Shown here piece by piece: positions 46,697 to 56,769 of a stretch of DNA of 64,000 nucleotides. Source of the DNA: Snodgrassella sp945267035 (GTDB lineage Bacteria > Pseudomonadota > Gammaproteobacteria > Burkholderiales > Neisseriaceae); contig NZ_JAFNPF010000001.1 in the NCBI RefSeq assembly GCF_026535915.1, positions 1,054,001-1,118,000 on the forward strand, given 5' to 3'. Each line of letters opens with the position of its first letter. The first letter of the stretch is position 1. The notes below the pieces were generated by a model. It searched no databases. It was not told the DNA's origin and worked only from the letters and a program-made list of their open reading frames with translations. The position numbers were made by a program, and so were the translations under genes.

Positions 46697-47056
46697 ATGG
46701 AATATCAGGTTCCTGATGAGATTCGCCTCAGTCATGATAAGCGGGTGTTAATTTTGGTGTATGCGCACGGGCGTTATGAGCTATCAGCAGAATATCTACG
46801 GGTTTTTTCGCCCAGTGCTGAGGTGCGTGGTCATGGAAAAGGTCAGGAAATATTGCAAACTGGTAAGCGTGAAGTGACGATCGAGTCGCTGACACCGGTT
46901 GGTCATTATGCAATAAGAATTGCTTTTTCTGACGGGCATGACAGTGGGTTGTATGACTGGAATTATTTATTTGCTTTATCCACGCAAAAGCAAGAGCGTT
47001 GGGCGGAGTATGAAAAACAGTTACACCAAGCTGGCGCCAGTCGTGATGCAATGTAA
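46697..47056 (+). CDS. DUF971 family protein upstream of ubiE
   Basis: A 119-residue DUF971 (gamma-butyrobetaine-hydroxylase-like N-terminal) protein. Features: PDEIRLSHDKRVLILVY, the LRVFSPSAEVRGHG block and FSDGHDSGLYDWNYLF. The fold often binds zinc or assists Fe-S carriers, but here the role is unknown. Location directly before ubiE is common in betaproteobacteria, which suggests a link to quinone synthesis. Confidence 0.9.
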   Translation: MEYQVPDEIRLSHDKRVLILVYAHGRYELSAEYLRVFSPSAEVRGHGKGQEILQTGKREVTIESLTPVGHYAIRIAFSDGHDSGLYDWNYLFALSTQKQERWAEYEKQLHQAGASRDAM

Positions 47057-47137
47057 CGGATGCATGCTAGATGTTGGTGGATGCAGGCATTTGCTGGATG
47101 TAATATATTTAATCAATATTCGATTTGAAAGTGGTGT

Positions 47138-47875
47138 ATGAGCGATCACAAAACCCATTTTGGCTATCAGACTGTAGATGAAAATGAGAAAGCCGGACGA
47201 GTAGCCAGTGTATTTCATTCGGTGGCGAAAAATTATGATGTAATGAATGATGTGATGTCTGGTGGCATGCATCGGCTGTGGAAACACTTCACTATTACCA
47301 CCGCGCCATTACATCAGGGTGATAAGGTATTGGATATTGCCGGTGGATCTGGTGATTTGGCTCGTGGTTGGGCCAAACGTGTAGGCAAAACAGGGGAAGT
47401 ATGGCTAACTGATATTAATTCTTCGATGCTAACGGTTGGACGTGATCGTTTGCTTAATGAAGGGATGGTCTTGCCGGTAGCCTTGTGTGATGCGGAGAAA
47501 TTGCCGTTTCCAGATAATTATTTTAATTTGGTTTCGGTCTCTTTTGGTTTGCGTAATATGACCCATAAAGAGGTGGCCTTGGCGGAAATGTATCGGGTGT
47601 TAAAGCCAGGTGGCACTTTACTGGTGTTAGAATTTTCGCAGGTATTTAAACCGCTGAAACCGTTGTATGATCTGTATTCGTTTAAAATGCTGCCATTAAT
47701 GGGTAAGCTGATAGCTAAGGATGCTGATAGTTATCAGTATTTGGCTGAATCAATCCGCATGCATCCTGATCAGGAAACGTTACGTAATATGATGCTTTCT
47801 GTTGGATTTGATCGGGTTAGTTACCATAATCTGACAGCCGGTGTTGTTGCGCTGCACAAAGGGGTGAAGTTTTAA
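47138..47875 (+). CDS. ubiE: Ubiquinone/menaquinone C-methyltransferase UbiE
   Basis: SAM-dependent C-methylation in ubiquinone and menaquinone synthesis. The 245-residue protein has the class I methyltransferase motif VLDIAGGSGDLARGW and the UbiE signatures YDVMNDVMSGGMHRLWK and SVSFGLRNMTHKEVAL, with RMHPDQETLRNMM near the end. 81 bases after the DUF971 gene; terminator follows. Confidence 0.97.
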   Translation: MSDHKTHFGYQTVDENEKAGRVASVFHSVAKNYDVMNDVMSGGMHRLWKHFTITTAPLHQGDKVLDIAGGSGDLARGWAKRVGKTGEVWLTDINSSMLTVGRDRLLNEGMVLPVALCDAEKLPFPDNYFNLVSVSFGLRNMTHKEVALAEMYRVLKPGGTLLVLEFSQVFKPLKPLYDLYSFKMLPLMGKLIAKDADSYQYLAESIRMHPDQETLRNMMLSVGFDRVSYHNLTAGVVALHKGVKF

Positions 47876-47894
47876 AGAAGGTGGTTAATATTGA

Positions 47895-47925
47895 TCAGGC
47901 TGCTTGGAAGTAGCCTGAATTTTTA
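47895..47925 (+). terminator. Terminator after ubiE
   Basis: TCAGGCT (47895-47901) pairs with AGCCTGA (47912-47918) over a 10-nt loop, then ATTTTTATT. About 20 bases past the stop. Confidence 0.8.
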
Positions 47926-48162
47926 TTGCTATCATCTATTTAGGTTATTTTTTAATTTTTGATTGATTCATCCCTTGGCTAGTGGCACTACAGGTAAATG
48001 CTTTTATCTAAAATCGAAGGCTACCTAGTAACGCCCAACAACAAGTGCAAGAATTGATTTATGGTTTATATAACACTGATAACTTACACATCACATCTGG
48101 TTTTTTTTGAGATACCACTCCTACAATGTGATATTTGATTATTATTATACAAGGTGAATAAA
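47926..48162. other. Gap with a weak coding remnant
   Basis: About 240 bases between the ubiE terminator and the YCII pseudogene. A + strand stretch near 48028-48110 reads NAQQQVQELIYGLYNTDNLH then ITSGFF and a stop, probably a gene end left by decay. No start is seen. Confidence 0.35.
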
Positions 48163-48444
48163 GTGATCATTGCAGCTTTGAAGTTTATAAAAACCAATGC
48201 CAGAAATTCTGGCAAAATTGGACGAACATAATGTATTTTAGATAATTATTTCGCTCAAAACATGTTTTTGGCGTCAGGACTTTTAGCTGATAAAACGGGT
48301 GGTATAATTTTAGTAATGAGTGATTCAATTGAAAAGGTAAAGGGTATCATGAAAAATGATCCTTTTTACATTCATAATTTTGTAGATTTTAATTATACTT
48401 TCTTTCAGGCATCGAATTTGTCGCCTAGTCTATCGATCAGATAA
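48163..48444 (+). pseudogene. YCII-family protein broken by two indels
   Basis: Three frames join into one YciI-like protein. From a GTG at 48163 (AAGGTG ribosome site) it reads IIAALKFIK. After one extra A in the A-run 48189-48193 it continues PEILAKLDEHNVF. After one missing T in the T-run 48236-48239 it continues LDNYFAQNMFLASGLLADKT, GGIILVMSDSIEKV, KNDPFYIHNFVDFNYTFF, stop at 48444. The SG-x-GGIIL and DPF motifs are typical of the family (role often unknown). Both lesions are single-base homopolymer changes, so sequencing error should be excluded. Confidence 0.7.
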
Positions 48445-48870
48445 ATTAAGTTTTGCTCTGACCCATAACTTAGTATGTTAAGTTTATGGGATAGATTTTG
48501 ATTTTCTTTTATTATTGATTATATCGAATCAGTTTATGAAGCTTTTATCTTCAGGCGCTTTTTGAATATTATATAATTTGGTATTTAAATGTGTCTTGGT
48601 TTTCTTCAAGTACAAATCATTTGCTGAAGCTTTGGAAGCCATTTATAAAGCTATGATGTGTTAGTAGGTTTTTTTTTGATACAAATAAATGTTTTGTAGC
48701 CATAGTTAAGGGTATAGTCAGGACAATATTTCCATCTATTTTGTTTTTTAAACCGAACGTTGTTTAATAGATTTAAAATGGCTGGTGGTTTGATTTGAAG
48801 TATTAAATTGTGAACGATTAAAAGCCAACAGCAATTTCGGTTCCTATTATTATTAAGTTGAGTGTATAAA
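48445..48870. other. Gap upstream of pepD
   Basis: 426 A+T-rich bases. A short + strand stretch near 48588-48663 (CVLVFFKYKSFAEALEAIYK) ends at a stop and may be another remnant. Otherwise nothing is recognised; the pepD promoter is presumably here. Confidence 0.35.
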
Positions 48871-50322
48871 ATGAGTGAATTAAAACATCTTGAGCCCCAA
48901 TCGGTGTGGCAATGGTTTGAACGTTTGTGTGCAATACCCCGCCCGACTTTTCATGAGCAGGCGGTTCGGCAGATGTTGGTAGAGGCAGCTGAGCAACGTG
49001 GATTAAAAACAGTCGTAGATGCTAAGGGAAATGTGCGCATGATTAAGCCGGCTACAGCCGGTATGGAAGATCGAACACCGGTTGCGTTGCAGGCGCATAT
49101 GGATATGGTGGCACAGAAAGGTGAAAAATCTAATCATGATTTTTTGCGCGACCCAATCACTACTCGGATTGAAGACGGCTGGGTATGGGCCAATGATACA
49201 ACGCTAGGTGCTGATAATGGAATCGGGCTGGCGATGGGGCTGGCGGTCATGTTTAGTGATGATATTGTTCATCCTGAGTTAACGCTAATTGTGACTGTTG
49301 AAGAAGAAGTTGGCATGGGCGGTGCAGAAGCTTTAAGTTCTGACTGGTTGCACATGCCGTATTTGATCAATTTGGATACTGAAGATGCTGGCGAAATTTT
49401 TATCGGTTGCGCTGGTGGACGGGATGCAAGTTTTACTTTGCCGCTGGATTGGCAATCGGTTGATGCTCGAGCTTGCAGGATTCGGGTATCTGGTTTGCGT
49501 GGTGGTCATTCTGGTGTGGATATTGATAAAAACCATGCTAATGCTAATGTTCTTTTAGCTCGAGTTTTAGGCAGTTTGTATTCTTCTATACCTTTTTCTC
49601 TAAGTTCTTTTCACGGTGGCGAGTTGCGCAATGTCATTACGCGCGAAGCAGAGGCACTGATTGTGGTGGATGAAGAGATAGCACTTGAAACGGTGTCAGA
49701 GATTGCTGCGGCGATCAAGGCAGAGTGGCCTGAAGAAGAACATTTGCAAATTGAAGCAGAATTTATAGATCTGACTTCGCTACAGGTTGCTTCAGTCGAG
49801 AATACGCAAAAAGCACTGGATTTATTGTTGTCGGTGCCTAATGGCGTGCTGCGAATGAGCGATGCGTTTGCCGGCGTTGTGGAAACGTCATCAAATATCG
49901 GCGTGGTGCAAACGACAACAGATGGATTGCATATTCATTGCTTGATGCGTTCGCTGAAGGAAACACCAAAAGATGAATTAAGTTTGCGTTTAACTGCATT
50001 GGCACGAATGGCTGGGGCAGAAATAGCGTTAATGGCTGATTATCCCTCATGGACACCCAATCCTGATTCGGCTTTGTTGAAACTGACCAGTCAGGTCTTC
50101 AGGGAGCATTATGGCAAAGAGCCTCCTTTGCAGATTATCCATGCTGGGCTTGAATGTGGTATTCTGAGTGGAAAAGCGCCAAAATTGGATATGGTATCAT
50201 TTGGTCCTACTATCCGAGCGGCACATTCTCCTAAAGAACGGTTAGAAGTGGCTACGGTGGCAGAATGTTGGTCTATCTTGGTGGATTTATTACGAGTTAT
50301 GCCACAACGCAGTCATGAGTAA
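48871..50322 (+). CDS. pepD: Cytosolic non-specific dipeptidase (M20C)
   Basis: PepD, an aminoacyl-histidine/non-specific dipeptidase of the zinc M20 family. The 483-residue protein has AHMDMV (metal His), TTLGADNGIGLAMGLAV (bridging Asp), VEEEVGMGGA (catalytic Glu and metal Glu), the NLDTED motif and IIHAGLECGILSGK near the C-terminus. I preferred the ATG at 48871 over a GTG three codons upstream. Cytoplasmic peptide turnover. Confidence 0.95.
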   Translation: MSELKHLEPQSVWQWFERLCAIPRPTFHEQAVRQMLVEAAEQRGLKTVVDAKGNVRMIKPATAGMEDRTPVALQAHMDMVAQKGEKSNHDFLRDPITTRIEDGWVWANDTTLGADNGIGLAMGLAVMFSDDIVHPELTLIVTVEEEVGMGGAEALSSDWLHMPYLINLDTEDAGEIFIGCAGGRDASFTLPLDWQSVDARACRIRVSGLRGGHSGVDIDKNHANANVLLARVLGSLYSSIPFSLSSFHGGELRNVITREAEALIVVDEEIALETVSEIAAAIKAEWPEEEHLQIEAEFIDLTSLQVASVENTQKALDLLLSVPNGVLRMSDAFAGVVETSSNIGVVQTTTDGLHIHCLMRSLKETPKDELSLRLTALARMAGAEIALMADYPSWTPNPDSALLKLTSQVFREHYGKEPPLQIIHAGLECGILSGKAPKLDMVSFGPTIRAAHSPKERLEVATVAECWSILVDLLRVMPQRSHE

Positions 50323-50521
50323 AGCATAGTTTGAAGGACATGTTTCACATATGCCCTGAAGTTCGCTTACGACTAATCTTTATCCTAATGCAAGCAGCTA
50401 AATATAACTAGGCGAAGCTGTGTTAGCAGTTTATTGTGGTGATGGTTTTTTTAACTTGGCTGTGCTTTGGCTACCAAAATATTTTGTTAAACTCAGTTTC
50501 GCTGCAAAGAAATAGGTGGAT

Positions 50522-51715
50522 ATGAATACACAACAACATGGTCGTCGAAATTTTTTACGTGCCAGTGCAGCCTTAGCTGGTACTGGTTTGTTACAGGCTT
50601 GCGGTAACACAGCCACGACTAATAAGGTAACTACAAACTCTTCACCAACGCCAAATGTTCGTTCTAAATCAGGAGGTTCCTCTTTGCGTTTATTTGCTTG
50701 TTCTGGATATGCTGACAACTCAAGTCGCTGTGAACTCGCGGTGTCGCGTTTAAGCCGTGTCGGTTTTAATGTAAGCAATCAGCAAGCTTACATGCGTCGT
50801 TATCAGCGCTTTGGTGGCAGTGATTTTGAGCGTAGTGCTGATTTTCAGGATGTGGCATCGGGTCGTGTTAGTACGCCTAAAATTTTGCTGGGTATACGCG
50901 GTGGCTATGGCGCAGTACGAATTTTACCCAATATAGACTGGGAAAGTCTGGGTAAGCGCATGCACGAACATGGCACCATGCTCTTTGGTTACAGTGATGT
51001 GACAGCAATACAATTGGCCTTACTGGCTAAAGGCAAAATGTGCAGTTTTGCTGGTCCCATGTTGTACAGCGATTTTGGGAAGCCGCAGTTAAATGAATTC
51101 ACTATGCGTTCCTTTGTGAAAAATTGCACTAATTCGACGATGACGATTTCGGTTAACCAAATTCAAAATCAGCATGTCAGGGCAGAGGGCATATTGTGGG
51201 GTGGTAATTTAAGTGTCTTGGCTTCTTTGGCTGGATCTCCATATATGCCACAAATTAATGGCGGTATTTTGTTTATTGAAGATGTGGGTGAACAACCTTA
51301 TCGCATTGAACGAATGCTCCAAACCTTATATCTCAGTGGGGTATTGAGTCGTCAACAAGCTATCGTGTTGGGCAGTTTCCGTATGAACGGTATTCGCGAT
51401 GTTTATGACAGCTCTTATACTTTAAGTTCAGTGATTCAAACGATGATACGTTTAACCAAGGTACCGGTTCTAACTGGTTTTCCTTTCGGTCATATTGCTG
51501 AAAAAGAAACGTTCCCTTTGGGGGCACAAGCAAGCTTACGTTCAACCAATAATGGTGGATATGAAATTAGTTTTTCCGATTATCCTTATTTGAATGCGGC
51601 TTCTTTTGCATTAGATTCTCTTTTGCCTCCTCCACCTAAAGAGTTGAATACTTTCGAAAGTGGCGACGGGCAATATGGTGGTGATTCTTCTAATGACAGC
51701 ACAGATTCTATTTAG
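50522..51715 (+). CDS. LD-carboxypeptidase (S66), Tat-exported lipoprotein
   Basis: Peptidase S66 family member that removes the terminal D-Ala from peptidoglycan tetrapeptides. The 397-residue product has a twin-arginine signal (GRRNFLRA) and a lipobox (LLQAC, Cys27). Catalytic residues line up as Ser158 (LFGYSDVTA), Glu253 (LFIEDVGEQ) and His324 (PFGHI). Usual LdcA is cytoplasmic; this one appears to be exported folded and lipid-anchored. AGGTGG precedes the ATG at 50522; a GTG two codons earlier is in frame. C-terminal 30 residues are low-complexity Asp/Ser. Confidence 0.88.
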   Translation: MNTQQHGRRNFLRASAALAGTGLLQACGNTATTNKVTTNSSPTPNVRSKSGGSSLRLFACSGYADNSSRCELAVSRLSRVGFNVSNQQAYMRRYQRFGGSDFERSADFQDVASGRVSTPKILLGIRGGYGAVRILPNIDWESLGKRMHEHGTMLFGYSDVTAIQLALLAKGKMCSFAGPMLYSDFGKPQLNEFTMRSFVKNCTNSTMTISVNQIQNQHVRAEGILWGGNLSVLASLAGSPYMPQINGGILFIEDVGEQPYRIERMLQTLYLSGVLSRQQAIVLGSFRMNGIRDVYDSSYTLSSVIQTMIRLTKVPVLTGFPFGHIAEKETFPLGAQASLRSTNNGGYEISFSDYPYLNAASFALDSLLPPPPKELNTFESGDGQYGGDSSNDSTDSI

Positions 51716-51987
51716 TCGCTGCTTATTATTTTGTGCAGATGCAGGACTGGTGAGAGAAGGCAGTTTAGGGTGGTGACTTAAGTTGCCGTTGATGGTGATC
51801 ACACTGTAAATTATTTAGGTTTGCATTACCGTTTCTAAGCTACAGCATTTGGCATTGTGCCATTTGTATGGTTGTTGATGATTGACTGGCTTGATTTTCG
51901 TTAATTTAGTGCAGTGATGATCAATTAAATAAAAAGATAATGGTTTGATGGCAATATTGAAGCCCTTAAATTAGGAATAAGTTGTTT

Positions 51988-52863
51988 ATGATTTTACACC
52001 CGAATTTTGATCCGGTTTTGTTGCATTTAGGACCTTTGGCAATACGCTGGTATGCGCTCAGCTATATTGTCGGGTTCAGTTTGTTTATTTGGTTTGGACG
52101 TAAAAGGGTTAAAAGTGGTCATACTTTTATGACCAATGATTTATTGGATGATTTCATCACTTTAGGCGTATTGGGCGTCATTATTGGTGGTCGTCTTGGC
52201 TATGTACTGTTTTATCAGCCAGGATATTATTTATTAAACCATCCGCTAGATATTTTTAAGGTTTGGCAAGGCGGCATGTCTTTTCACGGTGGCTTTTTAG
52301 GCGTATTGGTGGCCATGTGGTTGTTTGCCAGAAAGCATAAGGTTGGCTTCTGGCAGATGGCTGATTTTGTTGCGCCATTAGTTCCTTTGGGGCTGGCGTG
52401 TGGTCGCATCGGGAATTTTATTAATGGTGAGCTTTGGGGCAGGGTAACTGAGCTAAATGCTTTTTGGGCGATGGGCTTTCCATATGCTTTAAAGGAAGAT
52501 GAAGCTTTGGTGATTGAAAATCCGCAAAAATGGGCGGCAATATGGGATCAATACCACTGTCTTCCACGTCATCCATCACAGTTATATGAGTTTGCGCTTG
52601 AAGGGATAGTATTATTTGTCATAGTTTGGTTATTCTCTCGCAAACCGCGTCCGCTTGGGCAAGTTTCGATGGTCTTCCTCGCTGGTTACGGGATTTTGCG
52701 CTTTATTGTTGAATTTACACGTGAACCCGATGCATACCTCGGTTTGTTGTTTATGAATTTATCGATGGGGCAACTATTGAGCCTGCCAATGATTATTATC
52801 GGTGTATTCGGCTATATTTATGCCGGCAAAAAAGCCAAAGCCAATTTAACGGTTGACCGTTAA
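51988..52863 (+). CDS. lgt: Prolipoprotein diacylglyceryl transferase
   Basis: Transfers diacylglycerol to the lipobox Cys, the first step of lipoprotein maturation, needed for TssJ, the two paralogous lipoproteins and others here. The 291-residue protein has about seven membrane helices, GGMSFHGGFLG (essential His) and the Lgt signature GRIGNFINGELWGR. The start chosen is the ATG at 51988 with AGGA upstream; an in-frame TTG lies two codons earlier. Confidence 0.96.
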   Translation: MILHPNFDPVLLHLGPLAIRWYALSYIVGFSLFIWFGRKRVKSGHTFMTNDLLDDFITLGVLGVIIGGRLGYVLFYQPGYYLLNHPLDIFKVWQGGMSFHGGFLGVLVAMWLFARKHKVGFWQMADFVAPLVPLGLACGRIGNFINGELWGRVTELNAFWAMGFPYALKEDEALVIENPQKWAAIWDQYHCLPRHPSQLYEFALEGIVLFVIVWLFSRKPRPLGQVSMVFLAGYGILRFIVEFTREPDAYLGLLFMNLSMGQLLSLPMIIIGVFGYIYAGKKAKANLTVDR

Positions 52864-52879
52864 TTAAATTATTAAGCAA

Positions 52880-52920
52880 AAACCGCGATAAGCCTAAGTT
52901 TTATCGCGGTTTTTTTTTTG
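52880..52920 (+). terminator. Terminator after lgt
   Basis: AAACCGCGATAA (52880-52891) pairs with TTATCGCGGTTT (52901-52912), 9-nt loop, followed by a long T-run. Very strong. Confidence 0.92.
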
Positions 52921-53153
52921 CGCTAACACTTGTGCTCAGAAAAGTTGTGTAACAATGCAGGCAGGGGATTGGATACAAATTGTTCATTCCATCAGCGCAA
53001 CGTTGTCAATGCTTAGGCACAGTTTTAGGCTGCAAGGTTGATATTAAGAGTAGTTGATTATTTCAACCTTGTTGCTGCTTTGTTGGCTAACATTTTTTTT
53101 CGTTAATGAAATCAATTGAGTCTGAAGGAAAGCCCGGTGAAGATGTACACGGT

Positions 53154-55544
53154 TTAAAGGCTGTCTTTTTGAGCCAATATGCGTCTGCTTCCTCCTAACT
53201 CGGTGCCCGAAACAATGCCGGCGGCTTCGAGTGCTTCCATCAAATTAGCAGCACGGTTATAACCGATGCGCAGATGGCGTTGCAATGAGGAAATCGAGGT
53301 CTTGCGCGTATCCAGCACAAATGCGACAGCTTGATCAAATAATTCATCGCTGTTGGCATTAGGGTTGACCTGATTAACTGTGGTTTCAGCCGCTTCTCCA
53401 GACAATAGGCCGTCAATATATTGAGCCGGAGCCTGTTGACGGATAAAATTGACCACAGCATGGACTTCTTCATCAGAGACAAAAGCGCCATGTAAACGGG
53501 TTGGCTCTGCCTGTCCTGGAGGGAGAAATAGCATATCACCTTTACCTAATAGATTTTCTGCACCCATCTGATCAAGAATGGTGCGACTATCAATTTTACT
53601 GGATACCTGAAAAGACAAGCGTGTGGGAATATTGGCTTTGATTAAGCCAGTAATGACGTCCACACTAGGGCGCTGGGTAGCTAAGATTAAATGAATACCA
53701 GCAGCTCGTGCTTTTTGCGCCAGTCGGGCAATTTGTTGCTCGATTTTTTTGCCTTCCACCATCATCAGATCAGCTAATTCATCGATTACCACCACAATAT
53801 AGGGTAATTTTTCCAATGGTTCTGGCTCATCTGGATTGGTGCTAAAGGGATTCACTAACGGTACCTGATTATTTTTCGCAGCCGATACTTTTTCGTTAAA
53901 ACCATTGATATTGCGTACACCAACATGAGCTAATAATCGATAGCGTTTTTCCATCTCGGCAACGCACCAGTTCAAGGCTTGAGCTGCTTCTTTCATGTCC
54001 GTCACAACCGGTGCAAGCAAATGCGGGATACCATCGTAAACGCTTAATTCCAGCATTTTCGGATCCACCATAATAAAACGCACTTCGTCTGGCTGGGCTT
54101 TATACAATATGGACAGGATCATGCAGTTAACCCCGACAGATTTACCCGAGCCGGTGGTACCCGCTACTAATAGATGGGGCATTTTCGCCAGGCTGGCAAT
54201 GACTGGAGCACCAGCGATGTCCTTACCCATTGCCATGGTTAATTTGTCTTCAGCGTTTTGAAAAATGCTGGCATTCAGTATTTCTGCTAGCTGGACATTC
54301 TGGCGTACTTCATTGGGTAATTCGATACCCATGGTGGTTTTACCGACTATGGTTTCTACTACACGTACACTTTGTACAGATAATGAGCGTGCTAAATCTT
54401 TATTTAGATTAACAATCTGGCTACCTTTTACTCCTTGCGCAGGCTCAATTTCAAAACGGGTGATGACTGGTCCTGATGTTGCACTAATGACTTCTACGTC
54501 AACTCCGAATTCTTTTAACTTCGTTTCAATATGCTCTGCGGTCTGCTGTAGTTGTTCGGCTTTTACCGCAGGAGCTTGAGGGGCTGGTGTGGCCAATAGA
54601 TCCACGCTAGGCAGACTGGTCTGTTCACTGCCAGTACGTACAGTTGGTCTGGCCGCTGTTGCCGCTGTTGCGTTGGCAGTTTGCGCCGAAGCGAATAAAT
54701 CTGGCTGAATGGTGGCAGCTGTGCTGACAGTGACTGTCTTACGGTTGCTGGTTGCCAGAGGTGGTTTGGTGATGTGCTGCGCATTGATGTTTTTCGCTTG
54801 TTTTACCACGCGGCGTAAGGTTTTTTGATTAGGAAATGCAGTGATCAAGCGATGCGGTTTGCGCAATAATTTACACCACAGCCACTCTAGTTGGGCGCCG
54901 ATTTTTTCGATCACTGTCAACCAGGAAACCTGCAAAATAAGTGAGACACCAATCAGTATCATGAAAACGCTAATGAGTAAGCTACCTGTCTCTCCGAATA
55001 AGTGTTGCAGTAATTTTCCGCATGTTTGCCCAATCAGACCACCACTGCCAAGTGGTAAATGTTCATCCAGACGGTGGGTGAGGATCAAATCTTCCAGCAC
55101 AGGGCTGAAAATAAACATGAGAAAAAGACCCAATATGGATAACCAGGCATTATAGTTTTTACCTTCGCTGTTGGCGTTTAGGGAGCGGGCATTTAATGGA
55201 CGAAAACTGTGATACAAGGCAATGGCAACGGCGAAGATACCCCACCATACGGAAAAACCGAATATGTAATAGCCGATATCGGCCAGATAGGCTCCGGTTA
55301 ACCCAGCCAGATTGGCCGGTACATTAGTAGTAGGGATGATCCCACGTGACCAAGCAGGATCATTCATATTGAAGCTGACCAGCGCAAGAAACACGTATAA
55401 GGTCACCATTAACGCCATCAACCAAAAAATATCGTTTATCAGGTTCATCAACCATGATTGTCTTGTTTTGATTACTTTAGGCTTGGTGGCCAGTGTGGGA
55501 GACTGTTTTTTGCTCGTCGTTTTCTTTTTACGTGTAGTGGCCAT
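53154..55544 (-). CDS. ftsK: DNA translocase FtsK
   Basis: Septal DNA pump that aligns chromosome ends and activates XerCD at dif. The 796-residue protein has four N-terminal membrane helices (within residues 35-210), a low-complexity Ala/Thr/Pro-rich linker (about 245-330), the motor domain with Walker A AGTTGSGKSVGVN (about 460-473), Walker B VVIDELADLMM, and the C-terminal gamma winged helix (SSLQRHLRIGYNRAANLME) that reads KOPS sites. The linker is short compared with the Escherichia coli protein. Confidence 0.97.
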   Translation of the reverse strand: MATTRKKKTTSKKQSPTLATKPKVIKTRQSWLMNLINDIFWLMALMVTLYVFLALVSFNMNDPAWSRGIIPTTNVPANLAGLTGAYLADIGYYIFGFSVWWGIFAVAIALYHSFRPLNARSLNANSEGKNYNAWLSILGLFLMFIFSPVLEDLILTHRLDEHLPLGSGGLIGQTCGKLLQHLFGETGSLLISVFMILIGVSLILQVSWLTVIEKIGAQLEWLWCKLLRKPHRLITAFPNQKTLRRVVKQAKNINAQHITKPPLATSNRKTVTVSTAATIQPDLFASAQTANATAATAARPTVRTGSEQTSLPSVDLLATPAPQAPAVKAEQLQQTAEHIETKLKEFGVDVEVISATSGPVITRFEIEPAQGVKGSQIVNLNKDLARSLSVQSVRVVETIVGKTTMGIELPNEVRQNVQLAEILNASIFQNAEDKLTMAMGKDIAGAPVIASLAKMPHLLVAGTTGSGKSVGVNCMILSILYKAQPDEVRFIMVDPKMLELSVYDGIPHLLAPVVTDMKEAAQALNWCVAEMEKRYRLLAHVGVRNINGFNEKVSAAKNNQVPLVNPFSTNPDEPEPLEKLPYIVVVIDELADLMMVEGKKIEQQIARLAQKARAAGIHLILATQRPSVDVITGLIKANIPTRLSFQVSSKIDSRTILDQMGAENLLGKGDMLFLPPGQAEPTRLHGAFVSDEEVHAVVNFIRQQAPAQYIDGLLSGEAAETTVNQVNPNANSDELFDQAVAFVLDTRKTSISSLQRHLRIGYNRAANLMEALEAAGIVSGTELGGSRRILAQKDSL

Positions 55545-55633
55545 ATTTTAAATGAATGTTACGGTATGCTGAGTTTGTTTCAAGGCTGTATTATAAAGGT
55601 TAAGCTACACTCTGATTAGGCTCTGTGCTTGTC

Positions 55634-56761
55634 TTAACGGATTTTTGCGGACGATGCAGACCAATACCCGCAACCGAGTATACGTGCTTCTGATGCACCA
55701 GTAGCATGATGTACGCATGCTGGTTGACGATGATACCAACAGGCAGCCAGCCAGGCAAAAGCTGCTGCTTCGACCAGTTGAGCTGGTAATTGTAATTCAT
55801 CGGTGGTGTAGAGGCTAATATTATGTGTGTGAAGAAGCTGATTTAATGTCTGTTTTAATAAAAGGTTCTGGGCTCCGCCTCCACATACATAAACACTTTG
55901 TGCTGTAGGCGCTGCTTGTACGATAGCCTGAACAACTGTTTGCGCTGTTAACTCAAGCAGGGTGCGCAATACATCTGTTGGTTGCTCGTTTCCTGACAGA
56001 TATTGATGCAACCATTGCAGATTGAACAAATCACGTCCGGTACTTTTGGGATAAGGTTGAGAGAAATAGGGGTGATGTAACATCTGCTGCAAAAGAGCGG
56101 GGATGATTTGCCCTTGTTTTGCTAAGCAACCATCTTGATCATAGTCCTGCTGCCAGTTTTGCTGAACCCATGCATCCATCAACATATTAGCCGGTCCAGT
56201 ATCAAAACCAAATGGAGCCAGTTGTGGTTGCAATATACTGATATTGGCTATACCGCCTAAATTTAGCACCACTCTACATTGATGTGGGCTGGCAAATACG
56301 GCCTGATGAAAAGCTGGAACCAACGGTGCACCTTGTCCGCCTGCAGCCAGATCGGCACTGCGAAAGTCGCCTACGGTAGTGATGTTGGTTAACTCAGTTA
56401 ACAATGCCCAATTCATTAATTGGATGCTGAAATGGTTTTCAGGCTCATGCCGCACGGTTTGACCATGACAGCCTATGGCAGTGATGTCAGCCGCGGTTAA
56501 CGGTCCGTTTTGCAGTACTGCACTGACAGCTTTGGCATTAATTTGTGCCAATTGTTGAGCCAGTATGGCAGCCTGATTGATTTCGTTGTTGCTGGGGGTT
56601 TGCAACGCCAATAATGCTTGTTTCAGGTCGGCAGGATAAGGAATAAACGCATGAGAGCAAATGCCTTCAAAGCGGGTATGGTTCAGTTTGGCTATAACAG
56701 CATCCACACCATCCATGCTGGTACCGGACATTAAGCCAATATAATATTGTGTATTGGTCAT
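55634..56761 (-). CDS. anmK: Anhydro-N-acetylmuramic acid kinase
   Basis: Phosphorylates and opens 1,6-anhydroMurNAc to MurNAc-6-phosphate in peptidoglycan recycling. The 375-residue protein shows YIGLMSGTSMDGVDAVI, the GCHGQTVRH loop (active-site Asp/His region), LVPAFHQAVF, LNLGGIANIS and DTGPANMLMDAW. ATG at 56761 begins 8 bases inside the gap after xthA's stop; a TTG start would overlap xthA. Part of an xthA-anmK unit. Confidence 0.96.
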   Translation of the reverse strand: MTNTQYYIGLMSGTSMDGVDAVIAKLNHTRFEGICSHAFIPYPADLKQALLALQTPSNNEINQAAILAQQLAQINAKAVSAVLQNGPLTAADITAIGCHGQTVRHEPENHFSIQLMNWALLTELTNITTVGDFRSADLAAGGQGAPLVPAFHQAVFASPHQCRVVLNLGGIANISILQPQLAPFGFDTGPANMLMDAWVQQNWQQDYDQDGCLAKQGQIIPALLQQMLHHPYFSQPYPKSTGRDLFNLQWLHQYLSGNEQPTDVLRTLLELTAQTVVQAIVQAAPTAQSVYVCGGGAQNLLLKQTLNQLLHTHNISLYTTDELQLPAQLVEAAAFAWLAACWYHRQPACVHHATGASEARILGCGYWSASSAKIR

Positions 56762-56769
56762 AACTGATG

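Noticed and set aside
35012..48035. Sequences close to Neisseriaceae DNA uptake words: AGGCTGCCTGCA near 35015 and AGGCTACCTAGT near 48020
   Set aside because: Neither matches a known DUS dialect exactly. I saw no repeated intact copy, and none forms the usual inverted pair in a terminator.
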